NCBI RefSeq assembly: GCF_001552535.1
Contig: NZ_BCRJ01000075.1
Location: 1-64,000 of the forward strand
From: Nocardioides jensenii JCM 1364 = NBRC 14755
GTDB taxonomy: Bacteria; Actinomycetota; Actinomycetes; Propionibacteriales; Nocardioidaceae
DNA: 64,000 bases
Direction of reading: 5' to 3'
Of this stretch, positions 45,381 through 54,209 are shown one piece after another. Both the position numbers and the translations under genes were made by a program. The notes under the pieces were generated by a model. That model had not been told where the DNA came from, searched no databases, and saw only the letters and a program-made list of their open reading frames with translations. Positions within the stretch are counted from its first letter, which is position 1. Each line of letters opens with the position of its first letter.

Positions 45381-45447
45381 ACTGTCACACCCAGACCCGG
45401 GACACGAAGCCGGCCGGACGCCGAACTCACGACAGGTCGGCCCGCGC

Positions 45448-47586
45448 TCAGCGTTTGGCGACGGCCTTCTGGACCATCGGCACCAGGTCCTGACCCAGGA
45501 ACGGGCCGAGCGTCTCGGCGTACGTCGCGGTGATGTGCGAGGCGTCGAAGTAGACCCCGACTCCGCCGACGGCGACGTCGCAGAACTTCGGGCCGCAGAT
45601 GTAGTCGGTCAGGTCGATCACCGACACCAGTGGATCGTCGAGCTTCTCGGCGGCGTTGACCAACGCGTCGTTCGGCACCCAGTCATCGCGCAGCCCCGTG
45701 CAGGCGCCCAGCCCGTCCTCGTTCTCGGCAATGCACTCGGGACCCCGGACGTCGTCGACTCCGGGCGTCGGCGTGTCATGGATGACCACGACCCGCTGGC
45801 CCTGGTCGATCCAGTCGGCGAGGTAGTCCTGGTAGCCCTGCTCCCACAACTCCTGCTCGTTGCCGTCCACCGCATCGACGGGCTTGCGCCCGTTGCGTTC
45901 GGAGGTGACCACGACGTCGAAGTCGCCCTCGGCGGTCAGGTCGAGGACCCGCTGACCCCAGTCGAGACAGCCCTGGGAGTCCTCGTCGGTCTTGAAGTCG
46001 ACCTTCGTGCGGGTCGCGGTGCACTCGGAGGCAAGGATCGTGGTGATGTGCCAGCCCTGGTTCTCGGCGACGACCTGCAGGGCCGGCAGCCAGTGGCCGG
46101 CGTGGGAGTTGCCGACCAGGGCGATGTGAACGTCGGAGGACTCGTCACCGTACTCACAGGTCTTGACCCCGTCGAACGGGACCCATTCCCAACAGCCGTC
46201 ACGGTAGGCGTCGGACTTGTCATCGATGGCCAGGTTGGGCGCGGGGACCACCGGGCCCTCCTTGGTGCGCGGGCAGTCCTCCTCGCGGTTGGCCAAGGTC
46301 TTGGCACCGAAACAGGGGTCGTCACTGTCCTTCGCGGCGATCAGCTCCTGGCGGGCCAGGTCCTGCTGCTTGTCGAAATAGCGGTCGAGCGTGTGAGCCA
46401 TGCCCCAGACCAGTCCCATCGCGAGCACCATCGCGACGTACGGCTTCCACAAGGGCGTGCGGAACCTGGCCCGTCGGAAGACGTCCTCGATGAAGAACTT
46501 CGTCAGCGTCGCGAGCACGAGGGTGGCCACGAGGATCGCGAGCTTGTTCTGCAGCGTCAACTGGTGACCGGTGGCCTGCGGCACCAGCACCACCATCGGC
46601 CAGTGCCAGAGGTAGACCGAGTAGGAGATGTCACCGAGGAACTGGATCGGCTTCCACGCCAGGATCGGACCGGGCGAGTGCCGCTTCAACGGGGCGTCGA
46701 CAGCGATCACGGCGACCGTGCCCAGCACGGGCAGCAAGGCCTGCCACCCCGGGAACGGCGTACCGCCGGTGTAGGTGAACGCGGTCAGCGTGATCGCCCC
46801 GAACCCGATCCAGGCCACCGCCGACCGCGCCGCCTCGGGGATGAGTACGTGCTCGTGGTCGACATCGCGGCCGAACGCGCGCCGTGACAGCAGGCCGGCG
46901 AGCAGGCCGCCGAGCCCGAGCTCCCAGATGCGGGTGGGCGTGACGAAGTAGGCACCGGCCGGGTTCGAGGCGGTCTCGGTGATCGAGTAGACCAGCGAGG
47001 CGGCCACGGCCAGGGCCAGGCCGGGTACGACGACGCGGGTGGCCGGCCGCTTGAGCACGCGGGCCAGCAGGAAGAGGAGCAGCAGCAGGACCGGCCAACC
47101 GAGGTAGAACTGCTCCTCGATCGAGAGCGACCAGTAGTGCTGCACGGGCGAGGGTGCCGCCTCGGCGCCGAGGTAGTCGACCGAGCTGGAGGCGAGGTTC
47201 CAGTTGACGTAGTAGAGCGTCGCGGCCTTGATCTCGGCGGCCGTGCTGCCCCACTCGGTCTCGGGGGCGAACATCCGGCTGCCGACGACGGTCAGCGCCA
47301 GCACCAGCAGCGACGCCGGCAGGAGTCGTTGGATCCGTCGCGCCCAGAATCCCAGCAGGTCACCGGCCTTGGTGGGCGGGTGCGCCAGGAGGTGCGAGGT
47401 GATCAGGAATCCCGAGATGACGAAGAAGACGTCGACACCGACGAAACCACCGGTCATCCGGTTCGGCCACAGGTGGAAGAGGAACACCAAGCTGACCGCG
47501 AGGGCCCTCAGCGCCTGGATGTCGGTGCGGACCGTGGTGGTGGTCGACTGCGCCGACTCTGCTCGCGAGCTCAGGGTGTCGGACAC
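45448..47586 (-). CDS. OafA-type acyltransferase with SGNH domain
   Basis: Membrane protein of 712 residues that transfers acyl groups, usually acetyl, to cell-surface glycans. The N-terminal acyltransferase_3 domain (about 20-370) has DIQALRALAV, a roughly ten-helix core and the active-site His region FHLWPNRMTGGFVGVDVFFVISGFLI. A periplasmic linker leads to the SGNH domain with VALVGNSHAGHWLP and a late DASH (block II and block V). The GTG start has GAAGG upstream; minus-strand TATCCT (47622-47627) is the likely -10. Suited to O-acetylating the island's polymer. Confidence 0.9.
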   Translation of the reverse strand: MSDTLSSRAESAQSTTTTVRTDIQALRALAVSLVFLFHLWPNRMTGGFVGVDVFFVISGFLITSHLLAHPPTKAGDLLGFWARRIQRLLPASLLVLALTVVGSRMFAPETEWGSTAAEIKAATLYYVNWNLASSSVDYLGAEAAPSPVQHYWSLSIEEQFYLGWPVLLLLLFLLARVLKRPATRVVVPGLALAVAASLVYSITETASNPAGAYFVTPTRIWELGLGGLLAGLLSRRAFGRDVDHEHVLIPEAARSAVAWIGFGAITLTAFTYTGGTPFPGWQALLPVLGTVAVIAVDAPLKRHSPGPILAWKPIQFLGDISYSVYLWHWPMVVLVPQATGHQLTLQNKLAILVATLVLATLTKFFIEDVFRRARFRTPLWKPYVAMVLAMGLVWGMAHTLDRYFDKQQDLARQELIAAKDSDDPCFGAKTLANREEDCPRTKEGPVVPAPNLAIDDKSDAYRDGCWEWVPFDGVKTCEYGDESSDVHIALVGNSHAGHWLPALQVVAENQGWHITTILASECTATRTKVDFKTDEDSQGCLDWGQRVLDLTAEGDFDVVVTSERNGRKPVDAVDGNEQELWEQGYQDYLADWIDQGQRVVVIHDTPTPGVDDVRGPECIAENEDGLGACTGLRDDWVPNDALVNAAEKLDDPLVSVIDLTDYICGPKFCDVAVGGVGVYFDASHITATYAETLGPFLGQDLVPMVQKAVAKR

Positions 47587-47621
47587 AAACAGCCTTCCGG
47601 CGGGACAAAAGAACGTCGGTC

Positions 47622-47652
47622 AGGATAACCGCCGACCCCGGCATGCCACTAT
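47622..47652. promoter_or_regulatory. Divergent promoters, acyltransferase and sulfotransferase
   Basis: Minus-strand TATCCT (47622-47627) would start the acyltransferase transcript about 30 nt before its GTG. Plus-strand CACTAT (47647-47652) lies 7 nt before the leaderless sulfotransferase GTG at 47660. The gap is 73 bp. Confidence 0.5.
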
Positions 47653-47659
47653 TCAGTGC

Positions 47660-48754
47660 GTGTCGACCCAGAACGAGATCCCCGGATCCCCACCCGCCTC
47701 CAGCGTCACCAAGCGTCTGCTGCTGGTGACGGGCTCCGGGCGCAGCGGAACCAGCACCGTGGCCGGGGCGCTCAACCACCTCGGCATGCACGTGCCGCGC
47801 CCGGTGCTCAAGCCGAACGACTCCAACCCTCGCGGATTCTTCGAGTCGACCTGGCCGCTGCGGTTCCACCGACGGCTGATGGACGACGCCGGGATCGCGC
47901 AGACCGACGCCCGGCCCGAGGCGCTGGCCCTGATGCAGTCCAGCGTGACTCCCGAGGTGAGGGCCGAGCTGGTGTCCTGGCTCCGCAGGGTGGCCGACAA
48001 GGCCGACCAGTCCGTGGTCAAGGATCCACGCTCGGCGTGGGTCCCGGACCTGTGGCGCGAGGCCGCCGCCGAGGCTGACATCGATCTCTCCTTCGTCACG
48101 ATGCTGCGCCACCCTGCCGAGGTGGTCGGCAGCCGCAGCACGCACTACACGAAGTCCGAGGAACGCGTCGGGGCCTGGAAGTTCGCGGTGATGAACCTCG
48201 CGGCCTGGGTGAACCAGAACCTCAACGCCGAGAGGCTGACCCGCGGCCACCACCGCGCCTGGTTGCGGTACGACGACCTCCTGGACGACTGGCGCCGTGA
48301 GATGGAGAAGGTGCGCCGCATGTCCGGCGTCGAGTTCAACCACTCGCTGGAGCGCGGGGTCCCGCACGAGGTGGACTCGTTCATCGATCCGGCCCTCCAG
48401 CGGCACCGGCTGCGCTTCGAGGACCTCGATCTGCCCGACTCGCTGTGTGCCATCGCCGAGGAGATCTGGTCCGCCGGCGGCGTGTTGGCTGACCGCAACG
48501 GCCAGGACGCCGATGCGGAGGCCCGCTTCGACGCGGCGGCCGCTGCCTATGCCGGCCTGTTCCGCGCCTCCGCCGCCATCGCCGGCGACGAGACGGCGGC
48601 ACGGGTACGTCAGGCCCGCGAGCATCTGACCGCGAAGCTGTCCCGGGAGGCAGACGCAGCCGAGCCGTCGGCCGATGAGGCGCAGTCCCGTCCCCGGCGA
48701 GAGCCAGGTGTACGCAGTCGGCTGCGGCGATGGCTCCCGCGCCCGCGTCGCTGA
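47660..48754 (+). CDS. Sulfotransferase-like protein (third of three)
   Basis: Protein of 364 residues. LLLVTGSGRSGTSTVAGAL (21-39) is a P-loop-like 5'-phosphosulfate site. VVKDPRSAWVPDLW and MLRHPAEVVGSRSTHY supply the R..P...S type 3'-phosphate motif. No signal peptide; basic C-terminus. It starts at GTG 47660 behind a leaderless -10. It lies between the OafA-type acyltransferase and the CDP-ribitol-type synthase, so the substrate is probably a glycan or its precursor. Nucleotide-kinase-like P-loop proteins are an alternative. Confidence 0.72.
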   Translation: MSTQNEIPGSPPASSVTKRLLLVTGSGRSGTSTVAGALNHLGMHVPRPVLKPNDSNPRGFFESTWPLRFHRRLMDDAGIAQTDARPEALALMQSSVTPEVRAELVSWLRRVADKADQSVVKDPRSAWVPDLWREAAAEADIDLSFVTMLRHPAEVVGSRSTHYTKSEERVGAWKFAVMNLAAWVNQNLNAERLTRGHHRAWLRYDDLLDDWRREMEKVRRMSGVEFNHSLERGVPHEVDSFIDPALQRHRLRFEDLDLPDSLCAIAEEIWSAGGVLADRNGQDADAEARFDAAAAAYAGLFRASAAIAGDETAARVRQAREHLTAKLSREADAAEPSADEAQSRPRREPGVRSRLRRWLPRPRR

Positions 48755-48789
48755 ACGCGCTGGCTGGCTGCACCGGGGCGGTCAGCGTC

Positions 48790-48795
48790 TATCCT
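48790..48795 (+). promoter_or_regulatory. -10 element of cytidylyltransferase-SDR gene
   Basis: TATCCT about 50 nt upstream of the GTG start at 48846, which has GAGGAG close upstream. Implies a short 5' leader of about 45 nt. Confidence 0.4.
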
Positions 48796-48845
48796 GTGAC
48801 CCGTCGCCCGGGGACGGCGGCGTGGGTCCGACCTCGAGGAGCTTG

Positions 48846-50246
48846 GTGAAGAACATCGCAGTACTCCTGGCCGGAGGCGTCGGCGCACGCGTCGGTCTCG
48901 ACATCCCCAAGCAGCTGATCAAGATCGCGGGTCGGCCGATCATGGAGCACACGCTCGCCACCCTCGACGCCCACCCGTTGGTCGACGAGATCATCATCCT
49001 GATGGCCCAGGGCCACCTCGACGCGGTGCACGCGATGATCCGCACCGGCGGCTACACCAAGGTGACCCAGGTCCTCGAGGGCGCCGAGACCCGCAACGAC
49101 ACCACCCTGCGGGCGATCCGTGCCCTGCCCGACGAGGAGGCGAACCTCCTCTTTCACGACGCGGTGCGCCCGATGGTCACCGACCGGATCATCACCGACT
49201 GCTTCAAGGCCCTCGAGACCTACGACGCCGTCGACACCGCGATCCCCTCGGCCGACACGATCGTCGAGCTCGACGAGCACGGCATCATCAGCAACATCCC
49301 ACCGCGAGCCCGCCTGCGCCGCGGCCAGACTCCGCAGTGCTTCAAGGCATCGGTGATCCGCCGGGCGTACGACGAGGCCGGGCGCGACCCGAACTTCGAG
49401 GCCACCGACGACTGCACCGTCGTGCTGCGCTACACCCCCGACGTACCGATCGGGATCGTCGCGGGCGACGACCGCAACATGAAGGTCACCGAGCCGATCG
49501 ACGTCTACCTGGCCGACAAGCTCTTCCAGCTGACCTCGACCGACCTGCCCGCGCCGCGCACCGACGACGAATACCGTGAGGCCCTGGCCGGCAAGACCCT
49601 GGTCGTCTTCGGGGCGTCGTACGGCATCGGCCTCGACATCGTCGAGCTGGCCCGCTCCTACGGCTGCACCGTGCACGGGTTCAGCCGCTCCGGCAGCCGC
49701 ACCCACGTCGAGCGCCGGGAGGACGTCGCCAAGGCCGCCCGGCAGGTGATGGAGTCCGAGGGCCGCATCGACTTCGTGGTGAACACCGCCGGGGTGCTCC
49801 CTCGTGGCGACCTCGCCGAGACCTCGGAGGAGACGATCTACGCCGCCACCGAGATCAACTACCTGGCCCCGATCCTGATCGCCCAGGAGTTCCACCCCCA
49901 TCTGGTCGCCTCCGGTGGGTCACTGCTGCTGTTCACCTCGTCGTCCTACACCCGCGGGCGCAGCGGCTACTCGCTCTACTCCTCCGCCAAGGCGGCGGTG
50001 GTGAACCTCACCCAGGCGCTGGCCGACGAGTGGGCCGGGCAGGTGCGGGTCAACTGCATCAACCCCGAGCGCACCGGCACCCCGATGCGCACCAAGGCGT
50101 TCGGCGAGGAGGACCCCTCCACCCTGCTGGAGTCCACCGTCGTGGCGACCGCCGCCCTCGACGTGCTGCTTGCCCGCCAGACCGGACACGTCATCGACGT
50201 GCGCAAGTCCGACCCCCTGGCCGGTCTCACCGACGACGAGATCTGA
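48846..50246 (+). CDS. Cytidylyltransferase-SDR fusion, probable CDP-ribitol synthase
   Basis: Bifunctional protein of 466 residues. The N-terminal IspD/TarI-type domain (about 1-225) has AVLLAGGVGARVGLDIPKQ and the VTEPIDVYLADKL end motif. The C-terminal short-chain dehydrogenase (about 238-466) has VVFGASYGIGLDI, NTAG and YSLYSSAKA, with the YxxxK pair. Haemophilus Bcs1/Acs1 has this fusion and makes CDP-ribitol from ribulose 5-phosphate, so the product should be CDP-ribitol for the TagF-type polymerases. GTG 48846 follows GAGGAG. Only 3 nt separate it from the converging TagF gene. Confidence 0.86.
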   Translation: MKNIAVLLAGGVGARVGLDIPKQLIKIAGRPIMEHTLATLDAHPLVDEIIILMAQGHLDAVHAMIRTGGYTKVTQVLEGAETRNDTTLRAIRALPDEEANLLFHDAVRPMVTDRIITDCFKALETYDAVDTAIPSADTIVELDEHGIISNIPPRARLRRGQTPQCFKASVIRRAYDEAGRDPNFEATDDCTVVLRYTPDVPIGIVAGDDRNMKVTEPIDVYLADKLFQLTSTDLPAPRTDDEYREALAGKTLVVFGASYGIGLDIVELARSYGCTVHGFSRSGSRTHVERREDVAKAARQVMESEGRIDFVVNTAGVLPRGDLAETSEETIYAATEINYLAPILIAQEFHPHLVASGGSLLLFTSSSYTRGRSGYSLYSSAKAAVVNLTQALADEWAGQVRVNCINPERTGTPMRTKAFGEEDPSTLLESTVVATAALDVLLARQTGHVIDVRKSDPLAGLTDDEI

Positions 50247-50249
50247 CGC

Positions 50250-53135
50250 CTACGGGAAGAGCAGGTCGACCGCACGAGCCGCCGAGCGACCGTCCTGCCA
50301 CGCGTTGTAGGTCGCGTTGAACTCGTCGATGGCCGGCGCCCACTCGGTGGCCAGCGCCGCCACGTCCCGCACCAGCTCGATCACCTCGTCGGTGGTCTCC
50401 ACCAGCGGACCGGGCGCCGAGTTGGTGAACGGGAAGAGGAAGCCCCGCTTCTCGTCGGAGTAGTCGACCAGGTCGGGCACCAGGAACACCATCGGCTTGC
50501 CGGTCAGGGCCATGTCGAAGCGGAGCGACGAGTAGTCGAGCACGGCCACGTCCGCGGCCAGGATCAGGTCGTTGATCTCGGGGTACGCCGACACGTCGAG
50601 CACCCGGGCGCCCGAGCCCGGCGGCTGGTGGAACCGGTGGCCGCGCAGGAGCACGACGTGATCGGGCCCCAGGCGGTCGGCCAGGCGGGCCACGTCGAGG
50701 TGCTGGTGCAGGGGTGCGGCCCGGTAGTTCGTGGCCAGGTCGTCGCGCCACGTGGGGGCGTAGAGGATCGCGTTCTGCCCCTCGCCGATGCCCAGTCGTT
50801 CGCGGGCCTGGTCGCGCAGTGCGGCGGCCTCCGGTCCCACGAGCACGTCGTCACGCGGATAGCCCTGGTTGAGGTAGGTGCCGTCGAAGCCGTACTGCTC
50901 GCGATAGTGCAGCTCCATCTCGGGGCTGGGCACGCACGCGACGGTCCACTGGTGAGCGGTGTTCTCGAGCTGTTGCTCGATGCGCAGGGGTGAGAAGTTC
51001 TTGTCGCGCCACAGGCCGACGCCCATCGCCTTCGACGGGTAGCCGTGGAAGGTCTGCACCAGGCGTTGACCGGGTCGGGTGCGGAAGAACCGGTTCATCT
51101 CGATGTTCGTCACGACGGTCCCGGCTCGGGCGAGGGCGTCGTACCAGGCCCGGCTGCGGATCAGCACCGCCCGGCTCCCCGAGGGCGCGGGCACGCTGTG
51201 GTCGGCCACGCCCCACACCGGACGCAGGTCGGGCCGACGCCTGCGCAGCTCCTCGAAGATCGCCCGCGGACTGTCCGTGGTCCCCGAGCCGGCATAGGAG
51301 TGGAAGACGACCAGATCGGGGTCGATCGGCCCCCGCGAGGCTGCATGGGCGGCGCGCAACCGGGTCTGGGCCCAGGGGCCGAGCTCGTCCTCCCGCAACG
51401 GCGCGGCCAGCTCCACCAGCACCTGGTCGCGCAGGCCGCGCAGCAGCCGGACCCGGTGGCTGCGGGTGATCCGCTCCCGCGGCGTCTGCGAGGCGACCTT
51501 GGGAGGCATGGGCAGGTCGCCGCTCGCGTGCGCCGAGGCCCACACGAAGTGCCAGGTGCCGCTGGGCAGCGGGCGGGGCGGCAGCTTCCACGGTCGGTGC
51601 CGCAGAGGTACGACGGCCGTGAAGTCACGGCCGTGGGTGGTGACCTTGGCCTCGACCCTCCAGTCGCCGTGACGGAGCTCGAGGGAGAAGTCGGCCGAGG
51701 TCATGCCGTGCAGCACCAGCGTCTCGCCCAGCTCGACCGACGTCACGACAGGTGCCGGCTCGGGCTCGGGCCGCGGGGCCGCCTTCTCCCCGCGGATGAT
51801 CCGGAACCCGTGGCGGGTGTCGAACGCGGCGCGTGCGGTGAGCCCGATGTCGGGCACCCCGGCCGAGCCCCGGGGGTCACGGTGCGTGGCGCGTCCCCAC
51901 AGGGTGACCCCTCCGACCGTGACGCCGATCTCCAGCGCCCAGGGCCCGTCGATGGTCAGCCAGGCCGGGTCGACGGCGATCTCGAGGCCCGCGGCGTCGT
52001 GGTTCTGGTGGGCCTGACGGAAGAAGCGGGTGGCGGCCCGGTCGGGCCTGCTCTCGGGGGTCAGTGCCACGCGCGCACCGGTGCGCGCGTGGGCCATGCG
52101 GGCGCGGAACTGGGGCGGGTGCTCGGAGAAGTCGATCCACCGGCAACCGGCGAAGACGGTCAACCGCACCAGGTGCCCGTCACGACGCACCCGCCGCAAC
52201 GAGACCTCGAGCCGCGGTCGGATCTCGAGCACGTCTTGAGGGACGTCGACTCCCGGCACCGGGAGGAGTGCGAAGACCCGCTCCCCCACCAGTCGGGTGG
52301 GGTGCTGCTCCTCGTCGAACCAGCGATCGGCGGTGAACCGGCTCATCGCCTCACGGTGGCCGTGGGCGACCAGCCACAGCCGGACCCTGGTCTCCACGGG
52401 AACGTCGAGGTGACGCGCGCGAGGCAGGGCACGCCACGCTGTCGCCACCGCCTGGCCGAACGCGTCCGCGTCGGCCGCCGAGGCGTGCTCCAGGTCGTCG
52501 AGGAACGCCCCGGACTCATCGCGCAGGACCTGCACCAGGACGTCGGCCGAACTGAGCCCGGAGAGCATCCAGGAGAACGCGACGATCTCGTCGGCCGTTG
52601 CCGGCACCGTGCCGAACGGTGTGGCCCACGTGCGATCGGTGTTGCGGGTGGTCACCTCCGCAAGCTCGCGGGCCGCGGACTCGAGGGCCGACTGGCCGAA
52701 CCGGCCGTGCACGTCGAGGAACTCAGGGGCACTGCGTCGTCGCCACAGGCGGGAGCCCAGGGTTCCGCCGCGCCCCGAGACCGACTCCTCGGTCGCGGTC
52801 AGCTCCCCCAGCAGCAGGGCGAGAGCTCCGTGCTCGAGGGTCTCGGTGGCCTCCAGATGGAGGAGCGTGTCGCTCACGGTGGCCGCCGTACCGGAATTTC
52901 GGGCACCGTTGCCGGTCTCGGCGGTGGCCAGGACGCGTGCCCCCTCGATGGCCTGGAGGTCGTCGGCCCGGACGCCGCCCCACGGACAGAGCACGATCTC
53001 GTCGGCGGCCTCGTCCTGGGCAGCCAACGATGCCATGGCCTCCCCGAGGTGCCGAACCTGACGCGGACCGACGGTGACCACGACCGCCACGGACGTGCGC
53101 CGACGGCGCACCGCGCGGCGCACCCGATCCAGCAC
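50250..53135 (-). CDS. TagF-type polyol-phosphate transferase with degenerate GT2 domain
   Basis: Protein of 961 residues. The C-terminal CDP-glycerol glycerophosphotransferase domain (about 590-955) is intact: TFHGYPSKAMG, YAPTWRDD, LLRGHRFH and VLDYSSLRFDMALTGKPMVF. The N-terminus (about 14-230) looks like a GT2 fold but is degenerate: NGARNSGTAAT is kept while the metal DxD is EATE (95-98). The middle is beta-rich. Minus-strand TAGGCT (53178-53183) and GGGAGG precede the GTG. Likely polymerises ribitol- or glycerol-phosphate using CDP-ribitol from the converging gene. Confidence 0.84.
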   Translation of the reverse strand: MLDRVRRAVRRRRTSVAVVVTVGPRQVRHLGEAMASLAAQDEAADEIVLCPWGGVRADDLQAIEGARVLATAETGNGARNSGTAATVSDTLLHLEATETLEHGALALLLGELTATEESVSGRGGTLGSRLWRRRSAPEFLDVHGRFGQSALESAARELAEVTTRNTDRTWATPFGTVPATADEIVAFSWMLSGLSSADVLVQVLRDESGAFLDDLEHASAADADAFGQAVATAWRALPRARHLDVPVETRVRLWLVAHGHREAMSRFTADRWFDEEQHPTRLVGERVFALLPVPGVDVPQDVLEIRPRLEVSLRRVRRDGHLVRLTVFAGCRWIDFSEHPPQFRARMAHARTGARVALTPESRPDRAATRFFRQAHQNHDAAGLEIAVDPAWLTIDGPWALEIGVTVGGVTLWGRATHRDPRGSAGVPDIGLTARAAFDTRHGFRIIRGEKAAPRPEPEPAPVVTSVELGETLVLHGMTSADFSLELRHGDWRVEAKVTTHGRDFTAVVPLRHRPWKLPPRPLPSGTWHFVWASAHASGDLPMPPKVASQTPRERITRSHRVRLLRGLRDQVLVELAAPLREDELGPWAQTRLRAAHAASRGPIDPDLVVFHSYAGSGTTDSPRAIFEELRRRRPDLRPVWGVADHSVPAPSGSRAVLIRSRAWYDALARAGTVVTNIEMNRFFRTRPGQRLVQTFHGYPSKAMGVGLWRDKNFSPLRIEQQLENTAHQWTVACVPSPEMELHYREQYGFDGTYLNQGYPRDDVLVGPEAAALRDQARERLGIGEGQNAILYAPTWRDDLATNYRAAPLHQHLDVARLADRLGPDHVVLLRGHRFHQPPGSGARVLDVSAYPEINDLILAADVAVLDYSSLRFDMALTGKPMVFLVPDLVDYSDEKRGFLFPFTNSAPGPLVETTDEVIELVRDVAALATEWAPAIDEFNATYNAWQDGRSAARAVDLLFP

Positions 53136-53225
53136 GTAACCCTCCCACTGCTCGCCCGACCCAACGGCTTTCCGACGAGCCTAGTGGCCATCGTCGGAAG
53201 TTCGTCGGAGGTGGCCGGGGACCGA

Positions 53226-54209
53226 TCAGAGCAGGTCGTTCTCCTCGAGGTAGTCGCGAGCCACGTCGGAGGCCTTCTGCCGCTCGCCCGTGACGCGGCC
53301 GTTGAGCTCGACCAGGTCGTCGGTGGTCAGGATCGCCATCAGCGGGTCGAGCACGTCGGCCACGTCGGGGTGCGCCTTGAGGAACTTCGTGCTCACCGCG
53401 GGCACCAGGTTCTGCACCGGCTGAACCGCCTTGTCGTCCTTCAGGAGCAGCATGCCGCGGGCCTCGAGCGAGCCGTCGGTGGTGCTGGTCAGGCCCAGTT
53501 GTGACTCGTCGTCCTTGACCGACTTGAAGGTCTGCGCACTGGCGAAGCCGAGCGGCAGGATCTCCTTCAGCTTGATGCCGTAGACCTCCTCCAGGCCCTT
53601 GCCGCAGTCAAGACGCTCCGCGCAGTCGGGGTGGGCGGCCAGGGTGACCGTCTCACCCTCGAGGTCGGAGAGCTTGCTGACCGAGTGTTCGTCGGCGAAC
53701 TCCTGGGTGACGAAGAAGGCGTTGGTGTCCGCGGCCTCGGCCGGGTCGAGGAGCGTGATGCCCTTCTTCTTCAGCACCTTCGCGCCGGCGGCGAGCGTCT
53801 CGTCGAGGTCTCCGGTGCTCAACGGCTTGGCATCGACCCCGTTCTGCGTGGTGTTGAGGAACTCGATGGTGCCACCGACGTACTCGGGTGCCACGTCGAC
53901 GCCGTCAGCGAACTCGTTCATGTAGATGTCGCGACTGGTGACCAGCTTGGTCTCCACGTCATAGCCGGCGTCGTCGAGCAGCAGCTCGTACATGCTGGCC
54001 ATCAGCGCGGCCTCGTCGAACTGTTGACCCGACAGCCGGAGCTCGCCCTTCGCCGAGGTGTCGGGGCTGCCGCTCGTGTCTCCGCTCGGAGTGCTGCTCG
54101 AGCTCTCGTCGTTCTTGTCGTCCTCCGCGAGGTCATCACCCGCGCAGGCCGATGCTCCCATCAGTGACGTCGCCATCAACACCGCCACGACCAGCCGTCG
54201 TACCCGCAT
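53226..54209 (-). CDS. OpuC-type osmoprotectant-binding lipoprotein
   Basis: Substrate-binding protein of 327 residues for glycine betaine/choline/carnitine-type solutes (OpuAC/ProX fold). The signal peptide MRVRRLVVAVLMATSLMGASAC ends at lipobox Cys22, so it is a lipoprotein. A Ser/Asp-rich linker (about 28-60) follows. Binding-fold landmarks include SRDIYMNEFADGVDVAPEYVGGTIEFL and the LGLTSTTDGSLEARG segment. Its start lies 74 nt inside the second permease gene, the shortest frame that keeps the signal peptide. Confidence 0.88.
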   Translation of the reverse strand: MRVRRLVVAVLMATSLMGASACAGDDLAEDDKNDESSSSTPSGDTSGSPDTSAKGELRLSGQQFDEAALMASMYELLLDDAGYDVETKLVTSRDIYMNEFADGVDVAPEYVGGTIEFLNTTQNGVDAKPLSTGDLDETLAAGAKVLKKKGITLLDPAEAADTNAFFVTQEFADEHSVSKLSDLEGETVTLAAHPDCAERLDCGKGLEEVYGIKLKEILPLGFASAQTFKSVKDDESQLGLTSTTDGSLEARGMLLLKDDKAVQPVQNLVPAVSTKFLKAHPDVADVLDPLMAILTTDDLVELNGRVTGERQKASDVARDYLEENDLL

